A stretch of DNA of 64,000 nucleotides from Sulfitobacter sabulilitoris (GCF_005887615.1 NZ_VANS01000001.1:1-64000); one strand, 5' to 3'. Positions 9,801 to 17,668 are shown, counted from the stretch's first letter. The notes: generated by a model from the letters alone, not told the origin. A program made the numbers and translations.

Positions 9801-10296
9801 CCTGATCCAGAACCGCGGTCAGGTCGCTGACGCCGGCGGCCGCGGAAAACAGCAGTCGGCCGATGTCGCCCCTGCTGCTGGCGATTTCTTCGCCGCCCTT
9901 TTCGATGGTCTCGTCATCGAGGCACAGAAGATTGCGGTAATCGCCAAGCGACAGGCCGCCCAGATGTGCCTGCAAGGCGCTTTCGGGCAGGGGGGTGCCG
10001 TGATCGTCCAGCAACGATCCGCTGCGTTGCGGCAATCGCGTGAAATGCCGGTCGGCGCCGTCGATCTGCAACAGGCCCGACACCTGAAGGTTCTTGCGCT
10101 GGTGCTGGAAGTCATAGGGCTCGCGGTGGGCAAACCCGTAGAGCAGGCGCAAGAACGCCTCCATCGACGTGGTTTTGCCCGCTTCGTTCGGGCCGTAAAT
10201 CACATGGAAATCGCACTGTCCCGTGCCATCGCCGAAATCGTAGCTCTTGCCGTTGAAATGGCCGAAACGGTCCAGGGTCAGCCGCCGGAGACGCAT
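6859..10296 (-). CDS. YhaN/SbcC-like AAA ATPase with long coiled coil
   Basis: An 1145-residue SMC/RecF-type ATPase. The N-terminal half-domain has the Walker A motif GPNEAGKTT at 35-43. The middle is a long Ala/Arg/Glu/Asp-rich coiled coil without the SbcC zinc-hook CxxC seen clearly. The C-terminal half-domain starts near 1058 with the signature DLSKGTRFQ, then Walker B (LPFFCDDIFETFD) and a YLTHH switch motif. It overlaps the upstream nuclease gene by one base (TGATG), so the two are translated together as an ATPase-nuclease pair, like YhaN/YhaO of Bacillus. The likely role is processing DNA ends at breaks or stalled forks. Confidence 0.86.
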   Translation of the reverse strand: MRLRRLTLDRFGHFNGKSYDFGDGTGQCDFHVIYGPNEAGKTTSMEAFLRLLYGFAHREPYDFQHQRKNLQVSGLLQIDGADRHFTRLPQRSGSLLDDHGTPLPESALQAHLGGLSLGDYRNLLCLDDETIEKGGEEIASSRGDIGRLLFSAAAGVSDLTAVLDQVAGQADALYRKRASTTEMAQLKKELAEIDRQIRDLDVPASAYRKLKQAVQDTQAEEDALRAGRDRLRSREAGTRAQRAALPMLSQIATLEQKVAPLDHYPARLDVNPEDLVRLLTEQTRAQANADRLADEIEQLRAARGQIALHPEQARLANDLEAVDTLRIRFISADLDLARRRQAVQDATRDMGREASALDLPEEADPRRLVLSPAQIEQIEAARDAMRAAARDRATEHDEVAALTEQHAQAEAELATIRKAAGPQAGIGEILTRFAADRILPDHAAARNDIENAAAQRRDALDALAIKGQRFDDLPACPVTLLEAQALVDEHAALTQGIARTRDALAQHREDAAVDDTRIARMASDLGQIGDAEADALTAERDRAWAAHLSTLTRDSAAPVAEAMARVDALAKARLAQARELGQLRHIQHTREQTGARTDAAEATLRGQLASREAVEARIAAACRDCGLTAPLSAPDLLGWVTRHTTAATADTRLARIRQRHAPLLDTVQRLADALRPRVALDAPAFDALIATARDLALAERDHETSLGDARKAVADRAADLSRRRLRLAALTQAATQAAEAWTALVAEALSGAVDAATLDASLKPLSVLRELDATRTTAARQVSTMEADQAAFVDRMAALAAAHQVPQDAHPLDTHATLSGIAEQARQAQDRHDRLTRDIEDGDAKLALARETLEDIARQVRDIGALFPDTVATATVADLRTAVATAREAIDGRTRLADLTAQVLNVLSVGSLTAARAALDTATAADLEAAAATIDDELETVQTRLDQAIEARTTARREMDGVTGDWDVARLTQRRATLELQLEDAALGYLELRFGLRLAEEAIRRYRDAHRSGMMQATEQAFAELTNGAYTQLRTQPDGTSEMLLAVDAAGVAKQAQDLSKGTRFQLYLALRAAAYTQLAQQGVRLPFFCDDIFETFDEDRTRAACRVMERIGQSGQAIYLTHHRHVVDIAREVCTTEPVVHEIV

Positions 10297-11552
10297 CAGC
10301 CCGCCGCCGCTTTCATCAGCGCCAGAAGCCGCGCGGCGCCCGACGAGGCCAGTGCCTGACCAAGGGCGGTGGCGGCGGCCTCGTCGGGGATCAGCTTGGC
10401 GCGGCGCTGCGGCGGCAGTTCGGCCAGCAAGGTATCAAGCTCGGCCTGAAGCTCGGCGGTGAATGCGGGTTCGCGCCGGATCGCCTGCATCAGATGCGCC
10501 AGCTCGTCCGTGGACGCCGCCGCGTTGCCGTCGTCATGCCCGGCCGGGTCGCGCAGATCGAAGTCCAGCTTCTCCACCCAGATCCGTCCGGTGTCCGCGG
10601 CCAGTGCGTCGGCGGTTTCGCGCCACATGTCGCGGTCGCGCAGGTACTGCCAGCGGCGCGCGGTCGGTCCCGTCACCGTCAGCCGGACGATGGCCGCCTG
10701 CGATGGCAGGTCCCGTGACACGCCGCGCAAATCCTCGCGCAGCCGGGCCCGCAGGGCGGCGTCGTCATCCATGCCGGTCGCATCGACGGCAAGGTCCAGG
10801 AATTCGATGGCCGAGGTCGGGATCTCTTCGATGCCGATCGCGGCGCCGTCGATGCGCAGCAGGGTCGCGGATTTCGTGCCCGCCTCGCCGATGTCGCGGC
10901 CCTGCGGCATGCCGGGCATGACGATCCAGGGCCGGTGCGCATGCACCTGCCGCTTGTGCACGTGTCCCAGCGCCCAATAATCGAACCCCATGCCCGCCAG
11001 TTCCGTGACAGAGCAGGGCGCATAGGGATCGTGCCCCGCGGCCCCCGCCAACGACGTGTGCAGCATGGCGATATTGACCGCCCCGTCGACGGGCGCGCCG
11101 AATTTGCCAAGCAGGCTTTCGGGCGCGTGCCGCCCCGAAAAGCTGACGCCGTGGATCCAGATGTCGTGACCGCCAAGCTGCACCTTGCCGCCGCGCCCGT
11201 CGAAGACATGGACATTGTCGGGCAGCGAAACCTCGCCAGTGATCGGGTTCTCGGCGTCGTGGTTGCCCTTGATGTAGAAGACGGCGATGCCCGCCGCGTG
11301 CAGCCGGTCCAGCTGGGCGGTCAGAAAGGCGGCGGTCCGCGCACTGCGTTCGGCCCCGTCGAAAAGATCCCCCGCGATCAGCAGGGCGGCGACCGCTTCG
11401 TCCAGCGCCACGTCGACGATCCGGGTGAACCCCGCGCGCGTGGCCGCCTGAACCCGGTCGCGCAACGCCGCATCGCGCAGCGCCAGCGAAAGCAGCGGCG
11501 AATCGAGGTGGCAATCCGCCGTGTGCAGGATCTTGATCGGGGTCTGTGTCAT
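10296..11552 (-). CDS. YhaO/SbcD-like metallophosphoesterase exonuclease
   Basis: A 418-residue calcineurin-type phosphoesterase carrying the five motifs in order: HTADCHLDS near the N-terminus (D-x-H), GDLFDG, KGNHDAE, the helix/strand with GGHDIWIHG, and GHVHKRQ. This is the nuclease partner of the ATPase whose start codon overlaps its stop. An ATG at 11552 is preferred because it places the first metal motif about nine residues in, as in relatives; a TTG at 11591 would add 13 residues. No strong ribosome-binding site is visible at either. The gene is divergent from the glucanase gene at 11740. Confidence 0.87.
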   Translation of the reverse strand: MTQTPIKILHTADCHLDSPLLSLALRDAALRDRVQAATRAGFTRIVDVALDEAVAALLIAGDLFDGAERSARTAAFLTAQLDRLHAAGIAVFYIKGNHDAENPITGEVSLPDNVHVFDGRGGKVQLGGHDIWIHGVSFSGRHAPESLLGKFGAPVDGAVNIAMLHTSLAGAAGHDPYAPCSVTELAGMGFDYWALGHVHKRQVHAHRPWIVMPGMPQGRDIGEAGTKSATLLRIDGAAIGIEEIPTSAIEFLDLAVDATGMDDDAALRARLREDLRGVSRDLPSQAAIVRLTVTGPTARRWQYLRDRDMWRETADALAADTGRIWVEKLDFDLRDPAGHDDGNAAASTDELAHLMQAIRREPAFTAELQAELDTLLAELPPQRRAKLIPDEAAATALGQALASSGAARLLALMKAAAG

Positions 11553-11713
11553 GTCCCGGTCAGGTAGAACTTGGCGCGCGCGGAAATGCAACGGGCGATA
11601 TGCTCCCGCCCTGCGCCTGCGCCCATCGCGCGGCTCGAAACCGCGGGTGGGGTTTCACCTTTGCCACAGTCTCGTGCCATGACCGCCATATTCTCATCCA
11701 TGTCGCCGCGTAA

Positions 11714-11734
11714 CCTCGCGCAAACACTGCGAGG
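11714..11734 (+). promoter_or_regulatory. Hairpin overlapping the ribosome-binding site of the GH128-like gene
   Basis: CCTCGC at 11714-11719 pairs perfectly with GCGAGG at 11729-11734 across a 9-base loop. The right arm includes the GAGG(G) Shine-Dalgarno sequence that sits 5-9 bases before the ATG at 11740. Pairing would hide the ribosome-binding site. Only six base pairs are involved, so an RNA switch is speculative. Confidence 0.35.
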
Positions 11735-11739
11735 GCGCT

Positions 11740-12588
11740 ATGATCCGTCGACTTGTCATCTTTTGTCTGGGGCTCATGCTCGTGACCCAAGCGGCCCATG
11801 CGCAGAAAGCCGGCGTCGGCGCCTGGGAAAACTCGCGCAACACCACGCTGGAATGGATCGAAGACACCCCCGCGCTCGGTTGGTATTACAACTGGCGCAC
11901 GGACCAGATGTGGCATGCCAAACGATCCCGGCGATCGGTGGAATTCGTGCCGATGATCCATGGCGCGGGCGACATCGACAAAAAGATCCAGTCATCCCTG
12001 CGCGTCACCCATCTTTTGGGCTTCAACGAACCCGATGGCGGCTCGGGCCGTCATCAGGCCGGGCTGTCGGTGGAAAAGGCCGTGGCGCTCTGGCCCCGGC
12101 TCGAGGCGCGGGGCCTGCGGCTTGGCAGTCCCGCCACCACGCAGGGCGGCACGTTGGGCCGCGGGTCGTGGCAGCGGCGCTTCATGGACGAGGTCGAGGC
12201 GCGCGGCCTGCGCGTCGATTTCATGGCGGTGCATTACTACTCCACCGATGGCGATGTCGGCGCCTTTCGCAACTGGCTGAGGGCGGTGCACGCCGAATAT
12301 CGCAGGCCGATCTGGGTGACGGAATTCGCTCTGATCGACTGGAGCAGACCGGCGGCCACGACCCATGCCCGGAACGCCCAATTCGCACAAGCCGCCATCG
12401 TGATGATGGAACAGCTGCCCTTTGTCGAACGCCACGCGTGGTTCGCGGCCAATCCCTACAAATGGAAAGGCCGCTATCCGCAGATCAACCTGGTCGATGA
12501 CCGGCTGAGGCCGACGGCCGTCGGCATCGCCTTTGACAAGGTCCTGAGCGCGGTGGGCGGCAGGACGGTCGCAGGGCTGTCGCAATAA
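11740..12588 (+). CDS. Secreted Asl1/GH128-like glycosyl hydrolase (putative beta-1,3-glucanase)
   Basis: A 282-residue protein with a signal peptide (MIRRLVIFCLGLMLVTQAAHA) and a single TIM-barrel glycosyl hydrolase core. Two acidic motifs fit the Asl1_glycosyl_cc/GH128 family: GFNEPD with Glu97 and WVTEFA with Glu195, plus MAVHYYSTDGD at about 162-172. Characterised GH128 enzymes cut beta-1,3-glucans. Here that substrate is inferred from family only, but it fits the glucan synthase locus 7 kb away. The start is supported by GAGGG just upstream, which lies in a small hairpin. Confidence 0.76.
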   Translation: MIRRLVIFCLGLMLVTQAAHAQKAGVGAWENSRNTTLEWIEDTPALGWYYNWRTDQMWHAKRSRRSVEFVPMIHGAGDIDKKIQSSLRVTHLLGFNEPDGGSGRHQAGLSVEKAVALWPRLEARGLRLGSPATTQGGTLGRGSWQRRFMDEVEARGLRVDFMAVHYYSTDGDVGAFRNWLRAVHAEYRRPIWVTEFALIDWSRPAATTHARNAQFAQAAIVMMEQLPFVERHAWFAANPYKWKGRYPQINLVDDRLRPTAVGIAFDKVLSAVGGRTVAGLSQ

Positions 12589-12610
12589 TCCGTCCGATGA
12601 TCGCGGCTGC

Positions 12611-12637
12611 CGGACCTGACCGCGACTTCAGGGTCCG
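12611..12637. terminator. Imperfect hairpin between convergent genes
   Basis: CGGACC-TGA at 12611-12619 pairs with TCA-G-GGTCCG at 12628-12637 (9 bp with one bulged G, 8-base loop) in the 58-base gap between the convergent glucanase and CoA-transferase genes. It may act as a shared bidirectional terminator. No U-tract is present, so this is weak. Confidence 0.4.
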
Positions 12638-12646
12638 CTAAGGCCC

Positions 12647-14002
12647 TTACTCCACGCGCCACTGCGGCGGATCGCGGCGCAAGGGCCCCGCCGCCCGGTC
12701 CCAGTGCTGCGACCAGTCGCCGACCTGCACCGGCGGTGCGACACGCCGTGCGGGCCCCCAATGGGTGTTCTCCGGCGCCGGTGCCAGGTCGTCGTCGCGC
12801 AGCGTGACGGGATGCGCCGGCGCAAGGCTCCCTGCGCATTGCATCAAGAGGTGTGCGCTGCGGGCCAGCGACAATCGCGCGCTTGCGATCCGGCCCTGTT
12901 CGCGCAGCGCCAGTGCCTGCACCGCCGCGGCGGCCATCAGGTATCCGGTGCCGTGGTCCAGGGCCTGCACGGGCAGCGGGCGGGGGGCGCGCGCATCACC
13001 GTCGCCCTGCGGCGCGGCGATGCCGGTGCTCATCTGGACAAGGCTGTCGAAGCCGCGCCGCTGCGCCCACGGGCCGGTCCAGCCATAGGCGCACAGCGTC
13101 ACGTCGATCAGATCGGGGTTCAGCCCCCGCAGCGTTGGGGTGTCGTATCCCAACCCGGCCAGCGCGCCGGGGCGCAGCCCGTGCACCAGGATGTCGGCCT
13201 CTCGCAGCAGCCGTTCGAACACCCTGCGATCGGCGGCCGCCCGCAGGTCCAGTTCCGCACAGCGTTTGCCCAGCGTGATCTCTTGCTCGACCGCCGGTTC
13301 CGTCCAGCCCGGCGGATCGATCCGCAGCACATCGGCCCCGAACCCCGCCAGAAACCGCGTTGCCACCGGCCCGGCCAGAATGCGCGTCAGGTCCAGCACG
13401 CGGCACCGGCCAAGCGGGCGGCCGGGCGTGCCGACCGCGCCATGCCGCGCCTGCGCGGCGCGCTGATCCCAGTGTATCAGCGGTTCGGCCCGAACCGCGC
13501 GGCCCTGCGGGTGCCTGGCCCAGTCCTGCGGCGCGCGTAACTGCGCCGCGCATCCGCCCGCGCGGACAATGGCATCCTCCAGATCGGCCGCCGACCACGC
13601 GGCGATGGCCTCGGCAAAGGCGTCCTTGCCGGGCTGCGCCGCCACGACGCGCAGTGCCGCCGCGCGGTGATGCGGCGCGTTCGTGTGCAACCTGATCCAC
13701 CCATCCCGCGCGCGGTAGTTCGCGCTGAGCGCATCCCAGGCGTCGGGACTGTCCCAGCCATCGGGTCGCAGGGTCATGTCGAACCACAGCGACGCGCGCC
13801 GCCTGTCCACCCGAACCGCGCCCGGGGCCACGCCGCCCAGCCGCCCCAACGCCACACCCGCCGCCCCGATCGTCGCCGCCGCGAAATCGCTGACCGCATA
13901 GGCCGAGGGCAATGCGCACCCCGCGTCGCGGTCGGTGTCTATTTCGGGCAGGGGGGCCCCGAAGAGAGCGGTGGTGATGTCGGTCCAGTAGGCAAGCGTC
14001 AT
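12647..14002 (-). CDS. CaiB/BaiF-family CoA transferase with permuted segment order
   Basis: A 451-residue family III CoA transferase. The usual N-terminal Rossmann motif of this family (RVLDLTRILAGP, then GADVLRIDPPG) does not begin until residue 201. The usual catalytic-aspartate motif appears as RRGFDSLVQMSTG with Asp319. The first 180 residues instead look like the small domain and C-terminus of a CaiB protein (DGWIRLHTNAPHHRAAAL, then AIAAWSAADLEDAIVRAGG). The order therefore looks circularly permuted or like a trimmed tandem copy. The start at 14002 is backed by GAGGAG nine bases upstream; a TTG or ATG further out (14050) lacks one. The CoA donor and acceptor are unknown. Confidence 0.8.
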   Translation of the reverse strand: MTLAYWTDITTALFGAPLPEIDTDRDAGCALPSAYAVSDFAAATIGAAGVALGRLGGVAPGAVRVDRRRASLWFDMTLRPDGWDSPDAWDALSANYRARDGWIRLHTNAPHHRAAALRVVAAQPGKDAFAEAIAAWSAADLEDAIVRAGGCAAQLRAPQDWARHPQGRAVRAEPLIHWDQRAAQARHGAVGTPGRPLGRCRVLDLTRILAGPVATRFLAGFGADVLRIDPPGWTEPAVEQEITLGKRCAELDLRAAADRRVFERLLREADILVHGLRPGALAGLGYDTPTLRGLNPDLIDVTLCAYGWTGPWAQRRGFDSLVQMSTGIAAPQGDGDARAPRPLPVQALDHGTGYLMAAAAVQALALREQGRIASARLSLARSAHLLMQCAGSLAPAHPVTLRDDDLAPAPENTHWGPARRVAPPVQVGDWSQHWDRAAGPLRRDPPQWRVE

Positions 14003-14075
14003 GTTCGGCGTCTCCTCGGGCGATGACGGCGCTAGGCATATCCGTGCCATCCATAGCCTTTGACCGGTGAAATCT

Positions 14076-15500
14076 CTAGCGGGAAGGGACCGTGGAGGGC
14101 AACCAGATCAGGCTGCCGCCGTCGTGCTGCGCGATCAGCGCCTCGCCCGCCTGCACCGGCCGCGCCGAGGCGGGCGGCGTCGCCGGATGCCCGGTGCAGA
14201 GCTGGGGTGTCTCGGCACACAGCACGACCTCGCGGCCCGTCAGGTACACCAGCCGCAGGCGCAGCCCGCGCGCGTTCTGGATACCCGCGCGGGTCGCGCC
14301 CGCCAGCGTCCGGTAGTCGCCGCGCAGGATGATCGCGCCGCCCGAGGGCCCGGCGGCCTGCGCCAGCGCGCGGGTCTGCGCCTGCCAGTCCCATCCGTCG
14401 GTATATTGCCTGGCGGTTTGCAGCAGGTAGCTTGCGACGATGAAGATCACCATATTACGCGCCAGCCGCGCGGCCAGGCCGCCGCGTCGCGACAGCAGCA
14501 GCGCCGCGCGCATCATGACCACGACATGGATCATCCAGACAAAGCCGAAGGCGCGCACCGGCACGGTCACGCCGGTGCTCAGGATCTGCAGGCACAGCAG
14601 CCCGGTGCCCGCGATCAGGACCGTCAATGCGGCCACGGCGGCCCAACGCTCCGCCCGCCACAGCACGATCAGGCCGCCCGCCGCCAACAGCCCATGTGCC
14701 ACCGACAGCGGCGTGAACCCCCATGCAAAGGCCAGCGCGGTCTTCCGCGCGACCACGCCGATGCGGTCAAGATTGGCCATCAGCGACGCCAGGTCCCGCG
14801 TCGGCTGCGGCGTGCGCCAGTCGGCCATGGGAATGCCGAAAATTCCGTGCTCAAGATAGTTCAGCCCGTAGATCGCGAGTATCCCGAGCGCGAAGCTGGC
14901 GATGAAAATCGCCAACGGCCCGGCGACGTCGCGCCACGATGTCTGCGCGCCGTGTGTCGTCAGGCAAACCGCCAGCAGCAGCAGTGGATAGGTCGTGTAG
15001 GCCATCAGCGTGAGCGGCACGAAAAGCACCAGCAGCCAGCGCATCGCGCGCGGCGGCAGCCGGTTGGCCAGCACCGCGAACAGCGCCACCAGCGCCAGAC
15101 CGGGGATCAGCGTATTGAACCACAGCGAAATCAGCAGCGCGGGCGGCGCGACGGCGATCAGCAGCGCAAGCCCAAGCACCGGCCAGACCGCGGCATCGCG
15201 GCCCAGGGCCGCGCGCGCGGCGGCGGCGCAAAACACCGCCCAGCACAGTTGATAGGCGGCGAAATTGGCCCAGGCAGGCGTCATCACCCCCCGCAGGTGC
15301 CACCAGTAATTCAGCCAGCGCCCTTCGTGCAGGGTCTTGGCATAGAACCCCGAAGGATCGACCAGAAGCGCCGGGAAATCGTCGTGCCGCACCAGCGGAT
15401 CGATCAACTGCGGCAGCGACACCGCCATGAGCACCGCATAGACGACCGCCACCAGCCGCAGGAGCGACGGTGGCGCGCCGCTGTCCCACAGACGCGCCAT
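14076..15500 (-). CDS. GtrII/GtrC-like integral membrane glycosyltransferase
   Basis: A 474-residue protein with about ten hydrophobic helices and a soluble C-terminal tail of about 120 residues that includes two cysteines. An acidic HDD motif lies in the first loop (VRHDDFPALLV), as expected for GT-C enzymes using polyprenyl-phosphate sugars. It is the last gene of a four-gene operon that also encodes GtrB- and GtrA-like proteins. This makes it the likely specific transferase that places the sugar on the acceptor glycan at the periplasmic face. The start ATG is 7 bases after the methyltransferase stop. The family is judged from topology and context; acceptor and sugar are unknown. Confidence 0.7.
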   Translation of the reverse strand: MARLWDSGAPPSLLRLVAVVYAVLMAVSLPQLIDPLVRHDDFPALLVDPSGFYAKTLHEGRWLNYWWHLRGVMTPAWANFAAYQLCWAVFCAAAARAALGRDAAVWPVLGLALLIAVAPPALLISLWFNTLIPGLALVALFAVLANRLPPRAMRWLLVLFVPLTLMAYTTYPLLLLAVCLTTHGAQTSWRDVAGPLAIFIASFALGILAIYGLNYLEHGIFGIPMADWRTPQPTRDLASLMANLDRIGVVARKTALAFAWGFTPLSVAHGLLAAGGLIVLWRAERWAAVAALTVLIAGTGLLCLQILSTGVTVPVRAFGFVWMIHVVVMMRAALLLSRRGGLAARLARNMVIFIVASYLLQTARQYTDGWDWQAQTRALAQAAGPSGGAIILRGDYRTLAGATRAGIQNARGLRLRLVYLTGREVVLCAETPQLCTGHPATPPASARPVQAGEALIAQHDGGSLIWLPSTVPSR

Positions 15501-15507
15501 GCCGGGC

Positions 15508-16272
15508 TCAGACCTGCCGCGCGCGCGCCCGCGCCCGACGCGCGATAACCCCCGCGCGGACCTGAGCGATGCGCGTCACCGCGCCGCGTGGCAGCAGCGA
15601 CACCACCGCCAGCCGCAGGCGCCACGACGCGCCGCCCCCGGTTTGCAGCCTTGCGCCGTCCTTGAGTTCGCGCGCCAGAACTTCTGGCGGCAACCCGGCG
15701 CGACCAGCGTCATTGGCATAGAGCACCGTGTTGAAGCGATACCATTTTTCGACCTCCGCGCGGTCGCGCAGCGCCGGGCGCACGCAGTCGAACGCGCCGT
15801 AGCCATGCGCCGCGAACAGGTCCTGCCAGAAGGCCAGCGGCTGTTCGTTGATGTGAAATTCGCCGCCTTGACCGGGGACGGCGGCGGAAAACAAGACCCT
15901 GTCGCTGTGGCGCACAAGGCTTTCGACCAGTTGCGCCGAGGCCGCGGCGGGCAGATGCTCTCCGACCTCGAGGCTTTGCGCCAGGTCGAAGCGGCGGCCG
16001 AGGTCGAGAGGCTGCGTCAGATCGGCGGCGCAAAAACGGTCGCGCGGCACGGCAAGCCGGTCGCGATCAACGTAATCGCCGTCCACCGCCATCACGTCGT
16101 CCACCCCCGACGCGCGCCATTCGCCCGCCCAGACACCGCGCCCGCTGCCCAGATCCAGCAGGCTGCGCGCGCCCAGATGCGGCTGCATGACCGCGATCAT
16201 GGCTCGGGCCGACCGGCGCGCGCCGGCGTCGATATAGTCGAAAAACTGGTTGGAATAGATATGCGCCATCAT
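15508..16272 (-). CDS. SAM-dependent methyltransferase of the gtr operon
   Basis: A 254-residue class I methyltransferase. Motif I is LLDLGSGRGVW at about 38-48, followed by an acidic residue at the end of strand 2 (MAVDGDYVD) and SLEVGEHLP in the motif IV region, typical of small-molecule or sugar methyltransferases. Its ATG overlaps the gtrA stop (ATGA), so it is translationally coupled. In this setting it may methylate the transferred sugar or the glycan acceptor. Glycosyltransferase-flippase operons of serotype-conversion type do not normally include a methyltransferase, which makes this version unusual. Confidence 0.76.
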   Translation of the reverse strand: MMAHIYSNQFFDYIDAGARRSARAMIAVMQPHLGARSLLDLGSGRGVWAGEWRASGVDDVMAVDGDYVDRDRLAVPRDRFCAADLTQPLDLGRRFDLAQSLEVGEHLPAAASAQLVESLVRHSDRVLFSAAVPGQGGEFHINEQPLAFWQDLFAAHGYGAFDCVRPALRDRAEVEKWYRFNTVLYANDAGRAGLPPEVLARELKDGARLQTGGGASWRLRLAVVSLLPRGAVTRIAQVRAGVIARRARARARQV

Positions 16273-16670
16273 TGCCTCGCGCCGGGGTCTGCATCGGCAA
16301 ATACCCAGAGTCTGAAAAAGAGATAGTTCTGCACCGGAAGCACCACGGCCACCAGCCCCGCCGCCATCCACGCGGGCCAGCCCAGCCGCGGCCCCAGCCC
16401 GGAGGTGATCAGCGTCGAGACCACAAGCCCCAGCCCGATGGCGACGGCAAAGCGCAGCGCCTGCGCGGACACGTTTAGCGGCTTGCGGAAGGTCCAGAGA
16501 GACTGGGCCACGTATTGAACGGCCACGGCCAGGCCGAAGGCCGCGACATTGGCAAGACCGCGCGACAGCCCGAGCGCTGCAAGGCCCACGAAGATCGCGA
16601 CGTAGAGTGCCGCGACCCCGATGCCGACCGCCGCAAAGCGCAGCATCGCGGAGGAGGGCGCAAGGCTCAT
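16269..16670 (-). CDS. gtrA: GtrA-family polyprenyl-sugar flippase
   Basis: A 133-residue protein with four hydrophobic helices and the GtrA-like motif QYVAQSLWTFRKP between helices 2 and 3. GtrA-type proteins are thought to flip polyprenyl-phosphate-linked sugar to the periplasmic side. The ATG overlaps the gtrB stop by four bases and the stop overlaps the methyltransferase start by four, so the three are tightly coupled. The length matches the family (about 120-150 residues). Confidence 0.83.
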   Translation of the reverse strand: MSLAPSSAMLRFAAVGIGVAALYVAIFVGLAALGLSRGLANVAAFGLAVAVQYVAQSLWTFRKPLNVSAQALRFAVAIGLGLVVSTLITSGLGPRLGWPAWMAAGLVAVVLPVQNYLFFRLWVFADADPGARQ

Positions 16671-17668
16671 CCCTTGGCCTGTGCTTTGACGGGGGCCTGC
16701 GCCTTGGCGGGGGCGGCATCGTCGGCGGTGTCGGGGCGGGCCGCGGCCTCGCCGCCGATCTCGTCGGCCAGGAAATAGAGCGGACGGCGCTTGGTTTCGG
16801 TATAAAGCCTGCCGATGTATTCGCCCATGATCCCCAACGTCAAAAGCTGGATGCCCGAGAAAAAGCTGATGGCCAGCGTGACCGAGGCCCAGCCGGGGGC
16901 GGTGCTGAACAAATAGAGCGAGCCGAAGACATAGACGGCCATCAACAGCGTGACGAAGAGGCTGAGAAAAGACAGCCGCGTGGCAAAGCGCAGGGGCTTG
17001 ATCGAAAACCCGGTCAGTGCATCCGTGGCAAGCCGCAGCATCGCGCGCAGCGGATACTTGGTCACGCCGGCGTGGCGCGCGTCGCGTTCGTATTCAAGCC
17101 CGATCTGGCGAAACCCGGCCCATGCGAACATCCCCCGGATGAACCGCGCGCGTTCGGGCATGGCCAGCACGGCGTTCAGCACCTGGCGGTTCACCAGCCT
17201 GAAATCGCCTGTGTCCTTGGGAATGGGCACGTCCGACAGGGCATTGAGATAGCGATAGAAGAGATAGGCCGACAGGCGCTTGAACACCGTCTCGCCCCGG
17301 CGCGCGGCACGGCGGCCATAGACCATGTCATAGCCGCGATCCATCAGCGCCATCATGTCGGTCAAAACCTCCGGCGGGTCCTGCAAATCGGCGTCGAGCA
17401 TGAAGATCCGCGCGCCGCGGGCCGCCTGCAGCCCCGCGGTCAGCGCAACCTGATGCCCGCGGTTGGCCGACAGCCGCAGGCCGCGCACCTGTGGCACCTG
17501 GGCTTGCGCCGCGACGATCCGGTCCCAGGTTTGATCGGAGGATCCGTCATCGACGAGTATGATCTCGGCCCGCGCGGACCACGGCGCGATGGCCGCCGCC
17601 AGTCGCTCGACCAGATGGGGGATCGTTTCTTCCTCGTTGTAACACGGGACGACGACGCTCAACTCCAC
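16667..17668 (-). CDS. gtrB: GtrB-like polyprenyl-phosphate glycosyltransferase
   Basis: A 333-residue GT2 enzyme of the dolichol-phosphate-mannose synthase/GtrB type. The N-terminal catalytic domain contains VVPCYNEEETI, LVDDGSSDQTW, the nucleotide-metal motif DADLQDPPE and DTGDFRLVN. Two transmembrane helices lie near 235-300, and the C-terminus carries the family-typical GIMGEYIGRLYTETKRRPLYF. It should load an activated sugar onto undecaprenyl phosphate on the cytoplasmic side. It is the first gene of the minus-strand gtrB-gtrA-methyltransferase-gtrC-like operon. The C-terminal tail rich in Ala, Pro and Lys (after about 305) is not needed for catalysis. The sugar cannot be predicted. Confidence 0.88.
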   Translation of the reverse strand: MELSVVVPCYNEEETIPHLVERLAAAIAPWSARAEIILVDDGSSDQTWDRIVAAQAQVPQVRGLRLSANRGHQVALTAGLQAARGARIFMLDADLQDPPEVLTDMMALMDRGYDMVYGRRAARRGETVFKRLSAYLFYRYLNALSDVPIPKDTGDFRLVNRQVLNAVLAMPERARFIRGMFAWAGFRQIGLEYERDARHAGVTKYPLRAMLRLATDALTGFSIKPLRFATRLSFLSLFVTLLMAVYVFGSLYLFSTAPGWASVTLAISFFSGIQLLTLGIMGEYIGRLYTETKRRPLYFLADEIGGEAAARPDTADDAAPAKAQAPVKAQAKG

